Origin: SG8-39 sp041558415
Lineage (GTDB): Bacteria; Pseudomonadota; Gammaproteobacteria; Burkholderiales; SG8-39
Assembly (NCBI GenBank): GCA_041558415.1
Contig: JBFFEY010000017.1
Span: forward strand, 1 to 49,200
Length of the DNA stretch: 49,200 nt
Direction of reading: 5' to 3'
Shown here: one piece after another, positions 15,996 through 26,237 of the stretch
How positions within the stretch are numbered: the stretch's first letter is position 1
How the letters are laid out: each line of letters opens with the position of its first letter
The notes under the pieces: generated by a model
Seen by the model: the letters and a program-made list of their open reading frames with translations, nothing else
Told to the model about the DNA's origin: nothing
The model's database searches: none
Made by a program: the position numbers and the translations under genes

Positions 15996-17828
15996 CTATT
16001 TCGAGCGCTTCTTTTTCTTCGCCTTCGTGCCGAGCCGGAGCATGGCGTAGCTGCCGGGCGCGTTCTCGAGCACCTTGAGTGCGTGATCGCCCGGCTTGCG
16101 CGCCGGCACCTTGGGCGCGCCGGCATTGCGCGCGTCCATCCACGCCTGCCAGTCGTCCCACCAGGAACCGGGACGCTGCGTCGCGGTCTCGAACCAGGCT
16201 TCCGGCGTCTCGAGCAGGGATTCGTTGGTCCAGTAGTGGTACTTCTTCGCCGCCGGCGGGTTGACGATGCCGGCGATGTGGCCCGAGCCACCGAGCACGA
16301 AGCGCACCGGCCCGCCGAGGTAGCGCGCGCCGCGGTAGGTCGTCTTCCACGGCGCGATGTGGTCCTCCACCGTGGAGATGAAGTACGCCGGGATCTTCAC
16401 CTGCGACAGGTCGACCGGCACGCCCGCCAGCGTGATCCCGCCCGGCACGCCGAGCAGGTTCTTCATGTACATGTTGCGCAGGTAGAAGCTGTGCATGCGC
16501 GCCGGCATGCGCGTCGAGTCCGAGTTCCAGTACAGCAGGTCGAAGGGAAACGGGTCCTTGCCGAGCAGGTAGTTGTTGATGACGAAGGACCACACCAGGT
16601 CGTTCGCGCGCAGGATGTTGAAGGTGCTCGCCATCTCCGAGCCCTCCAAATAGCCGCGCTCGTTCATCTTCTTTTCCAGGTTCGCGACCTGCGCCTCGTC
16701 GATGAACACGCCGAGCTCGCCCGGCGCCGAGAAATCCAGCAGGCTGACGAAGAACGTGGCGCAGTTCACCCGGTCCTCGCCCTTCGCCGCCAGCCAGGCG
16801 AGCGTGGCGCCGAGCAGGGTGCCGCCCAGGCAATAGCCGATGAAGTTGACCTTGCGCTCGCCCGTCGCCTGCTCGACCGCGTCGAGCGCGGCGAGCGAGC
16901 CCTCGAGCAGGTAGTCCTCGAAGCCTTTCTGCGCCAGCCGCGCGTCGGGATTGACCCAGGAGACGACGAACACGCTGTGGCCCTGGTCGACCGCCCACTT
17001 GATGAACGAGTTCTTCTCGCGCAGATCGAGGATGTAGTACTTGTTGATCCAGGGCGGAATGATGAGCAGCGGCTGCTTGTAGACCTCGGCGGTCGTCGGC
17101 TCGTACTGGATGAGCTGCATCAGCTCGGTCTGGTAGACGACCTTGCCCGGCGTGGTCGCAACGTTCTTGCCCAGCTCGAAGGCACGCTCGTCGGTCATGC
17201 TGATGCGCAGCTGCCCTTCGCCGCGCTCGATGTCCGAGAGCAGGTTGTTGAGGCCCTTGACCAGGTTCTGGCCGCCGCTGGCCAGCGTCTCGCGCAGCAC
17301 CTGCGGGTTGGTGAGCGCGAAGTTCGACGGCGCCAGGGCATCGACGTATTGACGCGTGAAGAAGGCCACCTTCTTTTCCGACTCGGGCGACAGGCCCTCG
17401 ACGCCCGCCACTGCATGCTGGATGTGGCGCGCAGCGATGAGGTAGGACTGCTTCATGTAGTCGAACAGGAAATTGTCCGACCAGTCCGAGTCGCGAAAAC
17501 GCGAGTCGCCCTTGGCAGGCTGCGCCACCGGCTCGACTTCGTGGCCCAGCAGCTTCATCCAGCTCGCCTGCCAGAGGTGCATGTAGTCGAGCACCATGTT
17601 GGTCGACAGCGAAGCGAGCGCAAAGGGGTTCGACAGCATGCGCGCATACAGATCCATGAACGCCTTCGCGATGCCGAGCTCGTCGGACACCGACGCGCTG
17701 ATGCTGTTCGCCACGTGGCGCTGCGCGAAGTCGTTCAGGAGGCGCGCCGAGCGCTCCGCCACCTCGTGATAGACCTTGGCGAGTTCGGCTTGGTCGGCGG
17801 TCGCGGAGGCGGACTGGGGCTCGGACAC
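15996..17828 (-). CDS. phaC: class I poly(3-hydroxyalkanoate) synthase
   Basis: A 610-residue synthase that polymerises 3-hydroxyacyl-CoA into PHA granules. The N-terminal helical domain is followed by the PhaC alpha/beta-hydrolase core. The lipase-like box is GYCLGG with catalytic C333; D489 (VEDHIAPW) and H517 (GGSGHIAGIVNPP) complete the triad. Length and motifs fit class I PhaC acting alone, and the C-terminus is lysine-rich (KAKKKKRSK). The GTG at 17828 is chosen because AAGGAG lies just upstream; an in-frame GTG at 17876 falls in a stretch resembling the inverted repeat. It lies downstream of a metallo-hydrolase on the same strand. phaA and phaB are not adjacent. Confidence 0.95.
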   Translation of the reverse strand: MSEPQSASATADQAELAKVYHEVAERSARLLNDFAQRHVANSISASVSDELGIAKAFMDLYARMLSNPFALASLSTNMVLDYMHLWQASWMKLLGHEVEPVAQPAKGDSRFRDSDWSDNFLFDYMKQSYLIAARHIQHAVAGVEGLSPESEKKVAFFTRQYVDALAPSNFALTNPQVLRETLASGGQNLVKGLNNLLSDIERGEGQLRISMTDERAFELGKNVATTPGKVVYQTELMQLIQYEPTTAEVYKQPLLIIPPWINKYYILDLREKNSFIKWAVDQGHSVFVVSWVNPDARLAQKGFEDYLLEGSLAALDAVEQATGERKVNFIGYCLGGTLLGATLAWLAAKGEDRVNCATFFVSLLDFSAPGELGVFIDEAQVANLEKKMNERGYLEGSEMASTFNILRANDLVWSFVINNYLLGKDPFPFDLLYWNSDSTRMPARMHSFYLRNMYMKNLLGVPGGITLAGVPVDLSQVKIPAYFISTVEDHIAPWKTTYRGARYLGGPVRFVLGGSGHIAGIVNPPAAKKYHYWTNESLLETPEAWFETATQRPGSWWDDWQAWMDARNAGAPKVPARKPGDHALKVLENAPGSYAMLRLGTKAKKKKRSK

Positions 17829-17881
17829 GGCTTCTCCTTCAGCGTCGTTCGGCGGTCGGCTATTGCGCTTCACCACAGGGG

Positions 17882-18940
17882 TCAGGCAGCTGCGCGGGTC
17901 TGCACGCTGCGCGGCGCGTAGCGCGCCACACCCTGCGCGTCAATGCTGCGCACCACCCGGCCGTCGGCATGCAGGTAGTGCAGATGGGCGATCGCCTCGC
18001 CCATCGCGAAAAAGATCTGGCTGTCGCCGAGCGGGCGCTTGAACAGCACCGGCAGGACGTCGACGGCGCTCCTCGGCGCCTCGCGGCAGGCCGCCAGCAG
18101 CTCGTCGAGCCGCGCGGCATGGTGCGCCTCAAGGCTCGCGACGCGCGCGTGCGCGCCACGGAACGGCGTGCCATGCGACGGCAGCACGAGCACGTCCTCC
18201 GGCAGCTCGCGGAAACGCCGGATCGACGCGAGGAACAGGCCGAGCGGATTGCCCTCCGGGTCGATCGCCCGCACCGCAACGTTGGTCGAGATCTTCGGCA
18301 GCAGCATGTCGCCCGAGATCACCACCTTGAGCGCCTCGCAGTAGAGCGCGGCATGCTCGGGCGAATGCCCGTGCCCGCCGATGACGCGCCAGCGGCGGCC
18401 GTCGATGTCGAGCTGCGCGCCGTCGACGATGCGGCGGTGCGAACCCGGGAACTCCGGCACCAGCTTGCGGAACAGGTCGCCCCGCCGCGACAGCGCCACG
18501 ACGCGCGCTTCGTCGAGGCCGTTCGTGCGATACAACGCCGCCGATGCCTCCGGCGTGTAGCTGGCCATGCTCGCGTGGATGGCGTGCACGGTGAGGAACT
18601 CGCCGCGCGTCATCCACAGCGGCACGCCGAAGCGGTTGCACAGCCAGGCGGCGTTGCCGGCGTGGTCCGGGTGATAGTGCGTGACGAGCACACGCCGCAC
18701 CGGCCGGTCGAGAAGCACGGTGTCGAAGACGCGCGCCCAGGTTTCGCGGGTCGCGGCGTTGCCGATGCCGGTGTCGACGATGGTCCAGCCGCCCGCATCC
18801 TCGAGCAGCCAGAGGTTGATGTGATCGAGCTCGAACGGCAGGCCCATGCGCAGCCAGCGCACGCCGGGCGCGACTTCGAGCGCCGTCCCGGGCGCGGGCG
18901 GCTCTGCGAAGGGGTAGTCGAGTGCGGCGGGTTTGGCCAC
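17882..18940 (-). CDS. MBL-fold metallo-hydrolase
   Basis: A metallo-beta-lactamase-fold hydrolase of about 352 residues with the metal motif THYHPDHAGN, a later GGHGHSPEHAALY, a metal-bridging aspartate in VISGDMLLP and LPSHGTPF. The C-terminal helical part resembles the accessory domain of glyoxalase-II-like MBL proteins. The substrate is unknown; hydrolysis of a thioester or lactone would fit the CoA-rich surroundings but is inference. The start is uncertain: the GTG at 18940 places the protein at its conserved part, while an in-frame ATG at 19024 would add 28 residues. It is divergent from liuR and lies upstream of phaC (53 nt). Confidence 0.82.
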   Translation of the reverse strand: MAKPAALDYPFAEPPAPGTALEVAPGVRWLRMGLPFELDHINLWLLEDAGGWTIVDTGIGNAATRETWARVFDTVLLDRPVRRVLVTHYHPDHAGNAAWLCNRFGVPLWMTRGEFLTVHAIHASMASYTPEASAALYRTNGLDEARVVALSRRGDLFRKLVPEFPGSHRRIVDGAQLDIDGRRWRVIGGHGHSPEHAALYCEALKVVISGDMLLPKISTNVAVRAIDPEGNPLGLFLASIRRFRELPEDVLVLPSHGTPFRGAHARVASLEAHHAARLDELLAACREAPRSAVDVLPVLFKRPLGDSQIFFAMGEAIAHLHYLHADGRVVRSIDAQGVARYAPRSVQTRAAA

Positions 18941-19041
18941 GAAGGATGGGCTAGAATCCGCGCTCGTCCTTGCGCTTTGGCGCATGCTGGCGCGGGGCGG
19001 CCGATTATCGCCGCATCGCAGCATCCGGGCAACATCGACCC

Positions 19042-19455
19042 ATGACGTCTCGACCCCGAACGGGCAGCGGCGATAAGGACCGCGGCGAGTACTCCATCGG
19101 CGATCTCGCGCGCGAGTTCGACGTCACGCCGCGCGCCATCCGCTTCTACGAGGACCAGGGCCTGCTCGCGCCGCGGCGCGAGGGCCAGCGGCGCATCTAC
19201 ACGCAGCGCGAACGCACGCGGCTCAAGCTCACGCTGCGCGGCAAACGCCTCGGCCTGTCCTTGTCGGAGATCCGCGAGCTGATCGACATGTACGAGCCGG
19301 GGCGCGACGAGCGGCCGCAGCTCGAGCGCTTTCTGACCGCGCTGCAGAACCATCGCGCCGCGCTCGAACAGCAGCGCACCGACATCGAGGCCCAGCTCTC
19401 GGAGATCGCGGTATTCGAGAAGCGGGTGCGCAAGCAGCTCGGTCGCGCGCGCTGA
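19042..19455 (+). CDS. liuR: MerR-family regulator of branched-chain catabolism (LiuR)
   Basis: A 137-residue MerR-family protein. The N-terminal winged helix-turn-helix (YSIGDLAREFDVTPRAIRFYEDQGLLAPRR, residues 14-43) is followed by YTQRERTRLKLTLRGKRLGLSLSEIRELIDMY and a C-terminal dimerisation coiled coil (LQNHRAALEQQRTDIEAQL). LiuR is the known regulator of the leucine/isovalerate genes in proteobacteria. The identity is supported by the liu genes that follow 97 nt downstream and by the palindromic operator at 19465-19486. The ATG at 19042 is the first good start; the upstream frame is unconserved. There are no effector-binding cysteines, consistent with an acyl-CoA type effector. Confidence 0.9.
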   Translation: MTSRPRTGSGDKDRGEYSIGDLAREFDVTPRAIRFYEDQGLLAPRREGQRRIYTQRERTRLKLTLRGKRLGLSLSEIRELIDMYEPGRDERPQLERFLTALQNHRAALEQQRTDIEAQLSEIAVFEKRVRKQLGRAR

Positions 19456-19464
19456 GAGACGGAG

Positions 19465-19486
19465 TTGACGTTTACGTAAACGTAAA
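19465..19486. promoter_or_regulatory. LiuR operator overlapping the liu promoter
   Basis: A 22-bp palindrome with one mismatch; its central 16 bp, ACGTTTACGTAAACGT, are perfect. It starts with TTGACG, a good -35 hexamer, so regulator binding would lie within the promoter as is usual for MerR proteins. It sits 10 nt after liuR and 67 nt before liuA. The assignment rests on position and symmetry. Confidence 0.75.
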
Positions 19487-19552
19487 GTAGCCTGACCCCC
19501 TGCTCGCCGCAGCCACCCGCCCCGCGCGCAGCGGCCCCATCCCGAGGTGACC

Positions 19553-20728
19553 ATGGACTACCCGTTCCTGCGATTCGACCACGGCGAAACGATCGACATG
19601 CTGCGCGCCTCCGTGCAGGACTTCGCGTCGAAGGAGATTGCGCCGCGTGCGGCGGAAATCGATCGCAGCAACGAGTTCCCGATGGATCTGTGGCCGAAGC
19701 TCGGCGCGCTTGGCCTGCTCGGTATCACCGTCGAAGAGGAATACGGGGGCTCCGCGCTCGGCTACCTCGCACACATCATCGCGGTCGAGGAGATCAGCCG
19801 CGCGTCGGCTTCCGTCGCGCTGTCCTACGGCGCGCATTCCAATCTCTGCGTCAACCAGATCCGCAGAAACGGCAGCGAGGCGCAGCGCAAGAAATATCTG
19901 CCGAAGCTCGTCTCCGGCGAGCATATCGGTGCGCTGGCGATGAGTGAGCCGGGTGCGGGCTCCGACGTCGTCAGCATGCGGCTGCGCGCCCAACGGGTGA
20001 AAAGCGGGCGCGGCGACCACTATGTCCTGAACGGCAACAAGATGTGGATCACCAACGGACCGGATGCGGACGTGCTGGTGGTCTATGCCAAGACCGATGC
20101 CGAGGCCGGCCCGCGCGGCATCACCGCCTTCCTCATCGAAAAGGGCATGAAGGGCTTTTCCACCGCGCAGAAGCTCGACAAGCTGGGCATGCGCGGCTCC
20201 AACACCTGCGAGCTCGTATTCCGCGACTGCGAAGTGCCGCTCGAAAACGTGCTCGGCGACGAAGGCCGTGGCGTCAACGTGCTGATGAGCGGCCTGGATT
20301 ACGAGCGCGCGGTGCTGGCCGGCGGGCCGCTCGGCATCATGGCCGCCTGTCTGGACCAGGTCGTGCCCTACGTGCACGAACGCAAGCAGTTCGGCCAGCC
20401 GATCGGCGAGTTTCAGCTCATGCAGGGCAAGCTCGCCGACATGTACGTCACCTTCTCGGCCTGCCGCGCCTACGTCTACGCTGTCGGCCAGGCGCTCGAT
20501 CGCGGCGAGACGACGCGCAAGGACGCTGCCGGAGCGATCCTGTATGCCGCCGAGAAGGCGACCTGGATGGCCGGCGAGGCGATCCAGGCCTTCGGTGGCA
20601 TGGGCTACATCAACGAAACGCCGACCGGCCGGCTGTGGCGCGACGCCAAACTCTACGAGATCGGCGCCGGCACCTCCGAGATCCGCCGCTGGCTGATCGG
20701 CCGCGAGCTGTTCGCCGAGACGGCATAA
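19553..20728 (+). CDS. liuA: isovaleryl-CoA dehydrogenase
   Basis: A 391-residue FAD acyl-CoA dehydrogenase that oxidises isovaleryl-CoA to 3-methylcrotonyl-CoA, the first committed step of leucine breakdown after the keto-acid dehydrogenase. The catalytic glutamate is E251 in GLDYERAVLAGGP, the internal position specific to isovaleryl-CoA dehydrogenase, not the C-terminal position used by short-chain enzymes. FAD motifs ALAMSEPGAGSD and KMWITNG are present, as is QAFGGMGY. The ATG at 19553 has GAGG 6 nt upstream. It is the first gene behind the LiuR operator. Electrons would pass to electron-transfer flavoprotein, which is not in the window. Confidence 0.95.
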   Translation: MDYPFLRFDHGETIDMLRASVQDFASKEIAPRAAEIDRSNEFPMDLWPKLGALGLLGITVEEEYGGSALGYLAHIIAVEEISRASASVALSYGAHSNLCVNQIRRNGSEAQRKKYLPKLVSGEHIGALAMSEPGAGSDVVSMRLRAQRVKSGRGDHYVLNGNKMWITNGPDADVLVVYAKTDAEAGPRGITAFLIEKGMKGFSTAQKLDKLGMRGSNTCELVFRDCEVPLENVLGDEGRGVNVLMSGLDYERAVLAGGPLGIMAACLDQVVPYVHERKQFGQPIGEFQLMQGKLADMYVTFSACRAYVYAVGQALDRGETTRKDAAGAILYAAEKATWMAGEAIQAFGGMGYINETPTGRLWRDAKLYEIGAGTSEIRRWLIGRELFAETA

Positions 20729-20771
20729 ACTCGGAGCCGACCGGAGATTCCGCAAAGGAAAGGAGAACACG

Positions 20772-21956
20772 GTGCAAAAGGATCCCATCGTCATCGTTTC
20801 CGCCGCCCGCACCCCGATGGGCGGGTTCCAAGGCGAGCTGAAGAGCTTCAGCGCGCCCGAGCTCGGCGCCGCGGCGATCCGCGCGGCGATCGAGCGCGCC
20901 GGACTCAAGCCCGAGGACGCGCAGGAGGTCATCATGGGCTGCGTGCTGCCCGCGGGGCAGGGGCAGGCGCCAGCGCGCCAGGCGAGCCTCGGGGCCGGGC
21001 TGCCGCACGACGCCGGCTGCACCACCATCAACAAGATGTGCGGCTCCGGCATGAAGGCGGCGATGCTGGCGCACGATCTGCTCGCCGCCGGCAGCATGGA
21101 CGTCGTCGTCGCCGGCGGCATGGAGTCGATGACGAACGCGCCCTACCTGCTGCCGAAGGCGCGTGCTGGCTATCGCATGGGGCACGCGCAGGTGCTCGAT
21201 CACATGTTCTACGACGGGCTGGAAGACGCCTACGACAAGGGGCGCCTGATGGGCAGCTTCGCCGAGGACTGCGCGCAGAAGTACGCCTTCACGCGCGAGG
21301 CGCAGGACGCCTTCGCCATCGCCTCGCTCAAGCGCGCACAGCAGGCGAACACCGAGGGCTGGTTCGCCTGGGAAACCACGCCGATCGCGATCAAGGCCGG
21401 CAAGGAAGAAAAGTTCATCGAGATGGACGAGCAGCCGTTCAAGGCCAACCTCGACAAGATTCCGACGCTGCGGCCGGCATTCCGCAAGGACGGCACGGTG
21501 ACGGCGGCGAATTCGTCCTCGATTTCGGATGGCGCCGCAGCGCTGGTGATGATGCGCCGCTCGACCGCCGAGCAGCGAGGGCTTGCCCCGCTCGCGACCC
21601 TGATCGGCCACGCCACGCACGCGCAGGCGCCCGGCTGGTTCACCACCGCGCCGGTCGGCGCGATCGAAAAGCTCTTCGCGCGCACCGGCTGGAGCAGCAG
21701 GGAGGTGGACCTCTACGAGATCAACGAGGCCTTCGCCGTGGTGACCCTGGCGGCGATGCAGGAGCACAAGCTGCCGCACGAGAAGGTCAATATCCATGGC
21801 GGCGCCTGCGCGCTCGGCCACCCGATCGGCGCCTCCGGCGCACGCATCATGGTGACGCTGCTCGGCGCGTTGCGGCGCACCGGCGGCAAGCGCGGCGTGG
21901 CGAGCCTGTGCATCGGCGGCGGCGAAGCGACCGCGGTCGCGCTCGAGCTCTGCTAG
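20772..21956 (+). CDS. acetyl-CoA acetyltransferase (thiolase)
   Basis: A 394-residue thiolase. The acyl-accepting cysteine is C90 in TINKMCGSGMKA. H350 (GGACALGHPIGASG) and C380 (CIGGGEATA) complete the active site, giving a full and normal-length enzyme. It can cleave acetoacetyl-CoA to two acetyl-CoA, or condense in the reverse direction for PHA synthesis. Its place behind liuA suggests the degradative direction, finishing the acetoacetate made by HMG-CoA lyase. The GTG at 20772 follows AAGGAGAACACG. It is 43 nt after liuA and 7 nt before the next gene, so all three are one unit. Confidence 0.93.
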   Translation: MQKDPIVIVSAARTPMGGFQGELKSFSAPELGAAAIRAAIERAGLKPEDAQEVIMGCVLPAGQGQAPARQASLGAGLPHDAGCTTINKMCGSGMKAAMLAHDLLAAGSMDVVVAGGMESMTNAPYLLPKARAGYRMGHAQVLDHMFYDGLEDAYDKGRLMGSFAEDCAQKYAFTREAQDAFAIASLKRAQQANTEGWFAWETTPIAIKAGKEEKFIEMDEQPFKANLDKIPTLRPAFRKDGTVTAANSSSISDGAAALVMMRRSTAEQRGLAPLATLIGHATHAQAPGWFTTAPVGAIEKLFARTGWSSREVDLYEINEAFAVVTLAAMQEHKLPHEKVNIHGGACALGHPIGASGARIMVTLLGALRRTGGKRGVASLCIGGGEATAVALELC

Positions 21957-21963
21957 GCGCGCA

Positions 21964-23100
21964 ATGCTGATGCAAAGCCACCACGAGATGCTGCGCGAAT
22001 CGGTACGCGCGTTCGCGCGCGCCGAGCTCGCCCCGCGCGCCGCGCAATGGGACCGCGACAGCACTTTCCCGCTCGAGCAGCTCAAGGCGCTGGCCGGCAT
22101 GGGCCTGTTCGGCGTTGCGGTCCCGGAGCGATGGGGCGGCGCCGGCATGGACTCGACCGCGCTCGCCATCGCCTGCGAGGAGGTCTCGGCCGGCGACGGC
22201 GCGACCGGCACCATCATCTCGGTGAACAACCTCGTCGCCGGCATCCTCAACGGCTTCGGCGACGACGCGCAGAAGGACCGCTGGCTCAAGCCGGTGGCAC
22301 GCGGCGAGATGCTCGGCGCCTTCGCCCTCACCGAGCCGCATACCGGCTCCGACGCCGCGGCCATCGCGACGCGCGCCGAGTTGAGGGACGGCGGCTACGT
22401 GCTGAACGGCGTCAAGCAGTTCATCACCTCCGGCAAGACGGCCGACGTTGCGGTGGTGTTCGCGGTGACCGACAAGACGGCCGGCAAGAAAGGCATCAGC
22501 GCCTTCGTGGTGCCGACTGCGACGCCCGGCTGGATCGTGGCGCGCGTCGAAGAGAAAGCCGGCCAGCACGCCTCCGACACGGCGCAGATCGTGCTCGAGA
22601 ACTGCCGCGTGCCGGCCGACCATCGCCTGGCAGATGAAGGTGTCGGTTACCGCATCGCGCTCGCCAACCTGGAATCCGGGCGCATCAACATCGCCGCGCA
22701 GGCCGTCGGCATGGCGCGCGCGGCGCTCGAGGCGGCGCTGGCCTATGCGCGCGAGCGCAGGACCTTCGGCCAGACGCTGATCGAGCACCAGGCGGTCAAC
22801 TTCCGGCTCGCCGACATGGCCACCCGCATCGAAGCCGCGCGCCAGCTTTACCTGCACGCCGCTGCCTTGCGCGACGCCGGCAAGCCCTGTCTCAAGGAAG
22901 CGTCCATGGCGAAGCTGTTCGCATCCGAAATGGCCGAGAAGGTGTGCTCGGACGCGATGCAGATCCACGGCGGCTACGGCTACGTCGCCGACTTTCCGGT
23001 GGAGCGCATCTGGCGCGACGTCCGCGTGTGCAAGATCTACGAAGGCGCGAGCGACATTCAGCGCATGCTGATCGGCCGCTCGCTGGCGAACGAGGCCTGA
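21964..23100 (+). CDS. acyl-CoA dehydrogenase (short-chain type)
   Basis: A 378-residue FAD acyl-CoA dehydrogenase. Here the catalytic glutamate is at the usual C-terminal position (about E360 in KIYEGASDIQRMLIG), which marks butyryl- or short branched-chain-type enzymes and sets it apart from liuA. FALTEPHTGSDA and KQFITSGKTAD form the flavin site, and MQIHGGYGY is present. The substrate is unknown; isobutyryl-, 2-methylbutyryl- or butyryl-CoA are candidates given the pathway. The ATG at 21964 is 7 nt after the thiolase stop, and a second ATG 6 nt further is equally possible; the ribosome site is weak. Confidence 0.92.
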   Translation: MLMQSHHEMLRESVRAFARAELAPRAAQWDRDSTFPLEQLKALAGMGLFGVAVPERWGGAGMDSTALAIACEEVSAGDGATGTIISVNNLVAGILNGFGDDAQKDRWLKPVARGEMLGAFALTEPHTGSDAAAIATRAELRDGGYVLNGVKQFITSGKTADVAVVFAVTDKTAGKKGISAFVVPTATPGWIVARVEEKAGQHASDTAQIVLENCRVPADHRLADEGVGYRIALANLESGRINIAAQAVGMARAALEAALAYARERRTFGQTLIEHQAVNFRLADMATRIEAARQLYLHAAALRDAGKPCLKEASMAKLFASEMAEKVCSDAMQIHGGYGYVADFPVERIWRDVRVCKIYEGASDIQRMLIGRSLANEA

Positions 23101-23115
23101 ACCGAAGGAGGTTAC

Positions 23116-23718
23116 ATGGCGCAGACGATAGACTTCTACTTCGACTTCTCATCGCCCTACGGCTACCTGGCCTCGGAAAAGATCGAAGCCCTCGCCGCCA
23201 AGCACGGGCGCACGGTGAACTGGTGCCCGATCCTGCTCGGCGCGATTTTCAAGGTAACGGGCGGCGCGCCGCTGCCGAACCTGCCGCTGAAAGGCGACTA
23301 CGCCAAGCGCGATTTCCTGCGCTCGGCCAAGTTCCACGGCATCCCGATGAAGTATCCGAGCACCTTCCCGATCTCCGGCGTCGCGCCGACGCGCGCCGTC
23401 GTCTGGCTGAAGGGCGCCGATCCGGCCAGGGTGCCGGCGCTGGTCAAGGCGCTTTACCGCGCGCTGTTCGTCGACGACGTCAACATCTCCGATGCGGAGA
23501 ACGTGGTGAAGGTCGCCGACTCGGTCGGCTGCAGCGCGGAGGCGCTGCGCGCCGCGCTGAACGACCAGGCGATCAAGGATAAGACCAAGGGCGAAGTCGA
23601 CGCCGCGCTCGCCAAGGGCGTGTTCGGCTCACCCTACATCGTGATCGACGGCGAACCGTTCTGGGGCATCGACCGCTTCGATCAGATCGAGAAATGGCTC
23701 GCAACGGGAGGCTGGTGA
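23116..23718 (+). CDS. DsbA-like 2-hydroxychromene-2-carboxylate isomerase (kappa GST family)
   Basis: A 200-residue cytoplasmic thioredoxin-fold protein of the HCCA isomerase/kappa-GST family. FYFDFSSPYGYLASEKIEAL at the N-terminus carries the active serine in place of a CxxC pair. GVFGSPYIVIDGEPFWGIDRFDQIEKWL is the conserved C-terminal part with its cis-proline. HCCA isomerase itself works in naphthalene breakdown with glutathione. In a leucine cluster the substrate is more likely another CoA- or glutathione-linked compound, which is inference. GGAGG 6 nt before the ATG gives a strong start. Its stop overlaps the rhodanese start by one base. A relative is encoded at 31117-31740. Confidence 0.88.
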   Translation: MAQTIDFYFDFSSPYGYLASEKIEALAAKHGRTVNWCPILLGAIFKVTGGAPLPNLPLKGDYAKRDFLRSAKFHGIPMKYPSTFPISGVAPTRAVVWLKGADPARVPALVKALYRALFVDDVNISDAENVVKVADSVGCSAEALRAALNDQAIKDKTKGEVDAALAKGVFGSPYIVIDGEPFWGIDRFDQIEKWLATGGW

Positions 23719-24140
23719 TGGCGGAACCCGCATTCAAGCTGAAGAAGAACGTCAAGGCGCTGCTCGACGAGGCGGCGGCGAAAACCAAGGGTATCTCGCC
23801 CGAGGCGGCGCAGGCCAGGCTCGACGACGCGAACACCGTGTTCGTCGACATCCGCGACGTGCGCGAGCTCGAGCGCGACGGCATGATCCCGGGCGCGTTC
23901 CACGCGCCGCGTGGCATGCTCGAGTTCTGGGTCGATCCCGAGAGCAAGTACTACAAGCCGGTGTTCGTGCCGGGCAAGACCTACGTCCTGTACTGCGCGG
24001 CCGACTGGCGCGCGACGCTCGCTGCCGGCGTGCTCGCCGAGATGGGCATGGAGGACGTCCTGCATCTCGAGGGCGGCTTCGACGAATGGAAGAAGGCCGG
24101 GCGCCCGGTTGGCGCGCGCCCCCACAAACCAAAGAGCTGA
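23718..24140 (+). CDS. rhodanese-like sulfurtransferase
   Basis: A 140-residue single-domain rhodanese. Its active-site loop is YCAADWRATLAAGVLAEMG, with the sulfur-carrying cysteine, and it also has FVDIRDVRELERDGMIPGAFHAPRGMLEFW and the closing LEGGFDEWKKAGRP. It would transfer sulfane sulfur in the cytoplasm; donor and acceptor are unknown. The ATG at 23718 overlaps the preceding stop (TGATG) and GGGAGG lies upstream, so it is translationally coupled to the kappa-GST-like gene. liuB begins 10 nt after it. The coupling of a glutathione-fold isomerase with a sulfurtransferase inside a liu cluster is noteworthy. Confidence 0.92.
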   Translation: MAEPAFKLKKNVKALLDEAAAKTKGISPEAAQARLDDANTVFVDIRDVRELERDGMIPGAFHAPRGMLEFWVDPESKYYKPVFVPGKTYVLYCAADWRATLAAGVLAEMGMEDVLHLEGGFDEWKKAGRPVGARPHKPKS

Positions 24141-24150
24141 TTCACGCCGC

Positions 24151-25761
<1,611 letters not shown>

Positions 25762-25770
25762 GGGGCCAGG

Positions 25771-26235
25771 ATGTCCGAGCACCGCGCAACAATCGACTGG
25801 CGACGCGGCGACGCGGCGTTCGCCTGGGAGACCTATTCGCGCAGCCACCGGCTGCGCTTCGAAGGCGGCATCGAAGTGCCGGCACGCGCCGCGCCCGCCA
25901 ACATCCCGCCGACCGCGGCGGGCGGCCCCGGCGTCGATCCCGAGCAGGCCTTCGTCGCCTCGCTGTCGTCCTGCCACATGCTGTGGTTTCTGCACTTTGC
26001 CTGCCGCGCCGGGCATGTCGTCGAGCGCTACCTAGACGAGGCGAGCGGCGTGCTCGGCAAGGCGGCCGACGGGCGTATGGCGATGACGCGCGTCACCCTG
26101 AGCCCGCTGGTCACCTTTTCGGGCACGGCGCCGAGCCCCGAGGCGCATGCCACGCTGCACCAAAAGGCGCACGCACGCTGCTTCATCGCGAACTCGGTGA
26201 CCACCGAGCTCGTCCTGCAACCGAGGATCGCCTGA
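25771..26235 (+). CDS. OsmC family protein
   Basis: A 154-residue OsmC/Ohr-family protein. The two redox cysteines lie in SLSSCHMLWFLHFACRAG and HARCFIANSV, the standard pair for thiol-dependent peroxide reduction. PPTAAGGPGVDPEQAFVAS matches the OsmC core. Such proteins reduce organic hydroperoxides in the cytoplasm with lipoyl or other dithiols; which substrate applies here is unknown. It is inserted between liuB and liuC with gaps of 9 and 2 nt, so it is expressed with leucine catabolism. A link to damage by acyl or lipid peroxides is inference. Confidence 0.9.
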   Translation: MSEHRATIDWRRGDAAFAWETYSRSHRLRFEGGIEVPARAAPANIPPTAAGGPGVDPEQAFVASLSSCHMLWFLHFACRAGHVVERYLDEASGVLGKAADGRMAMTRVTLSPLVTFSGTAPSPEAHATLHQKAHARCFIANSVTTELVLQPRIA

Positions 26236-26237
26236 CC

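Noticed and set aside
17829..17876. GTG at 17876 as the start of phaC
   Set aside because: It adds 16 unconserved residues, falls in repeat-like sequence, and lacks a ribosome site; the GTG at 17828 has AAGGAG upstream.
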